From an uncultured Lachnospiraceae bacterium (lineage in GTDB: Bacteria > Bacillota_A > Clostridia > Lachnospirales > Lachnospiraceae), in the NCBI GenBank assembly GCA_902795835.1, contig CADBNA010000262.1, forward strand, positions 1 through 5,596: 5,596 nucleotides of DNA, written 5' to 3'. Position 1 is the stretch's first letter, and every line of letters starts with the position of its first letter. The notes under the pieces are model-generated. The model searched no databases. It was not told the DNA's origin and saw nothing but the letters and a program-made list of their open reading frames with translations. Shown here piece after piece: positions 5,567 to 5,596 of this stretch. Made by a program: the position numbers and the translations under genes.

Positions 5567-5596
5567 AGGCTATCCTTCATTGCCATAAACAATACA

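Overview
The window reads as one leftward (minus-strand) operon from an anaerobic bacterium, most likely a Clostridia/Lachnospiraceae-type Firmicute. The evidence for this is a moderately GC-rich sequence, purine-rich Shine-Dalgarno sites, cysteine-rich oxygen-sensitive iron-sulfur proteins, and a HypA-type metallochaperone encoded next to a flavin/Fe-S oxidoreductase. The assignment rests on protein style and gene content; there is no rRNA or marker gene to confirm it. No tRNA, rRNA, CRISPR array, insertion sequence or convincing rho-independent terminator was seen.

Layout, in the order of transcription (right to left). (1) 5434-5596 holds a candidate sigma70-type promoter, a leader of about 95 nt with nested inverted repeats and a possible pseudoknot, and a good ribosome binding site. 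(2) 5433-2611 encodes a 940-residue protein: a winged-helix-like and cysteine-rich N-terminal module, then a GltD-like FAD/NAD(P)H oxidoreductase, then a C-terminal ferredoxin segment and a repeated acidic tail. (3) 8 nt later, 2602-2252 encodes HypA, with its N-terminal Met-His-Glu nickel site and both zinc CxxC pairs. (4) After an 84-nt gap, 2167-1004 encodes an alpha/beta hydrolase that continues in frame into a histidine-rich metal-binding stretch and a small helical domain. A strong internal ribosome site suggests the last 115 residues may also be made alone. (5) After 36 nt, from 967 off the left edge, comes a GAF/PocR-like sensor joined to a LytS-type histidine kinase region. Its phospho-acceptor histidine is Glu and its ATP-binding N-box is eroded.

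Functionally, the set looks like an accessory module for hydrogen or electron metabolism. It has a flavin/Fe-S protein to move electrons between pyridine nucleotide and ferredoxin-type carriers, a nickel/zinc chaperone, a histidine-rich metal-holding domain, and a catalytically dead sensor protein. GltD-like subunits and histidine-kinase-like ATPase proteins are known neighbours of clostridial [FeFe]-hydrogenases, so hydrogenase subunits just beyond the left edge are a reasonable guess. No hydrogenase structural gene lies inside the window.

The most notable points are the pseudokinase, the hydrolase/His-rich fusion with its internal start, HypA without HypB in the window, and the structured leader.
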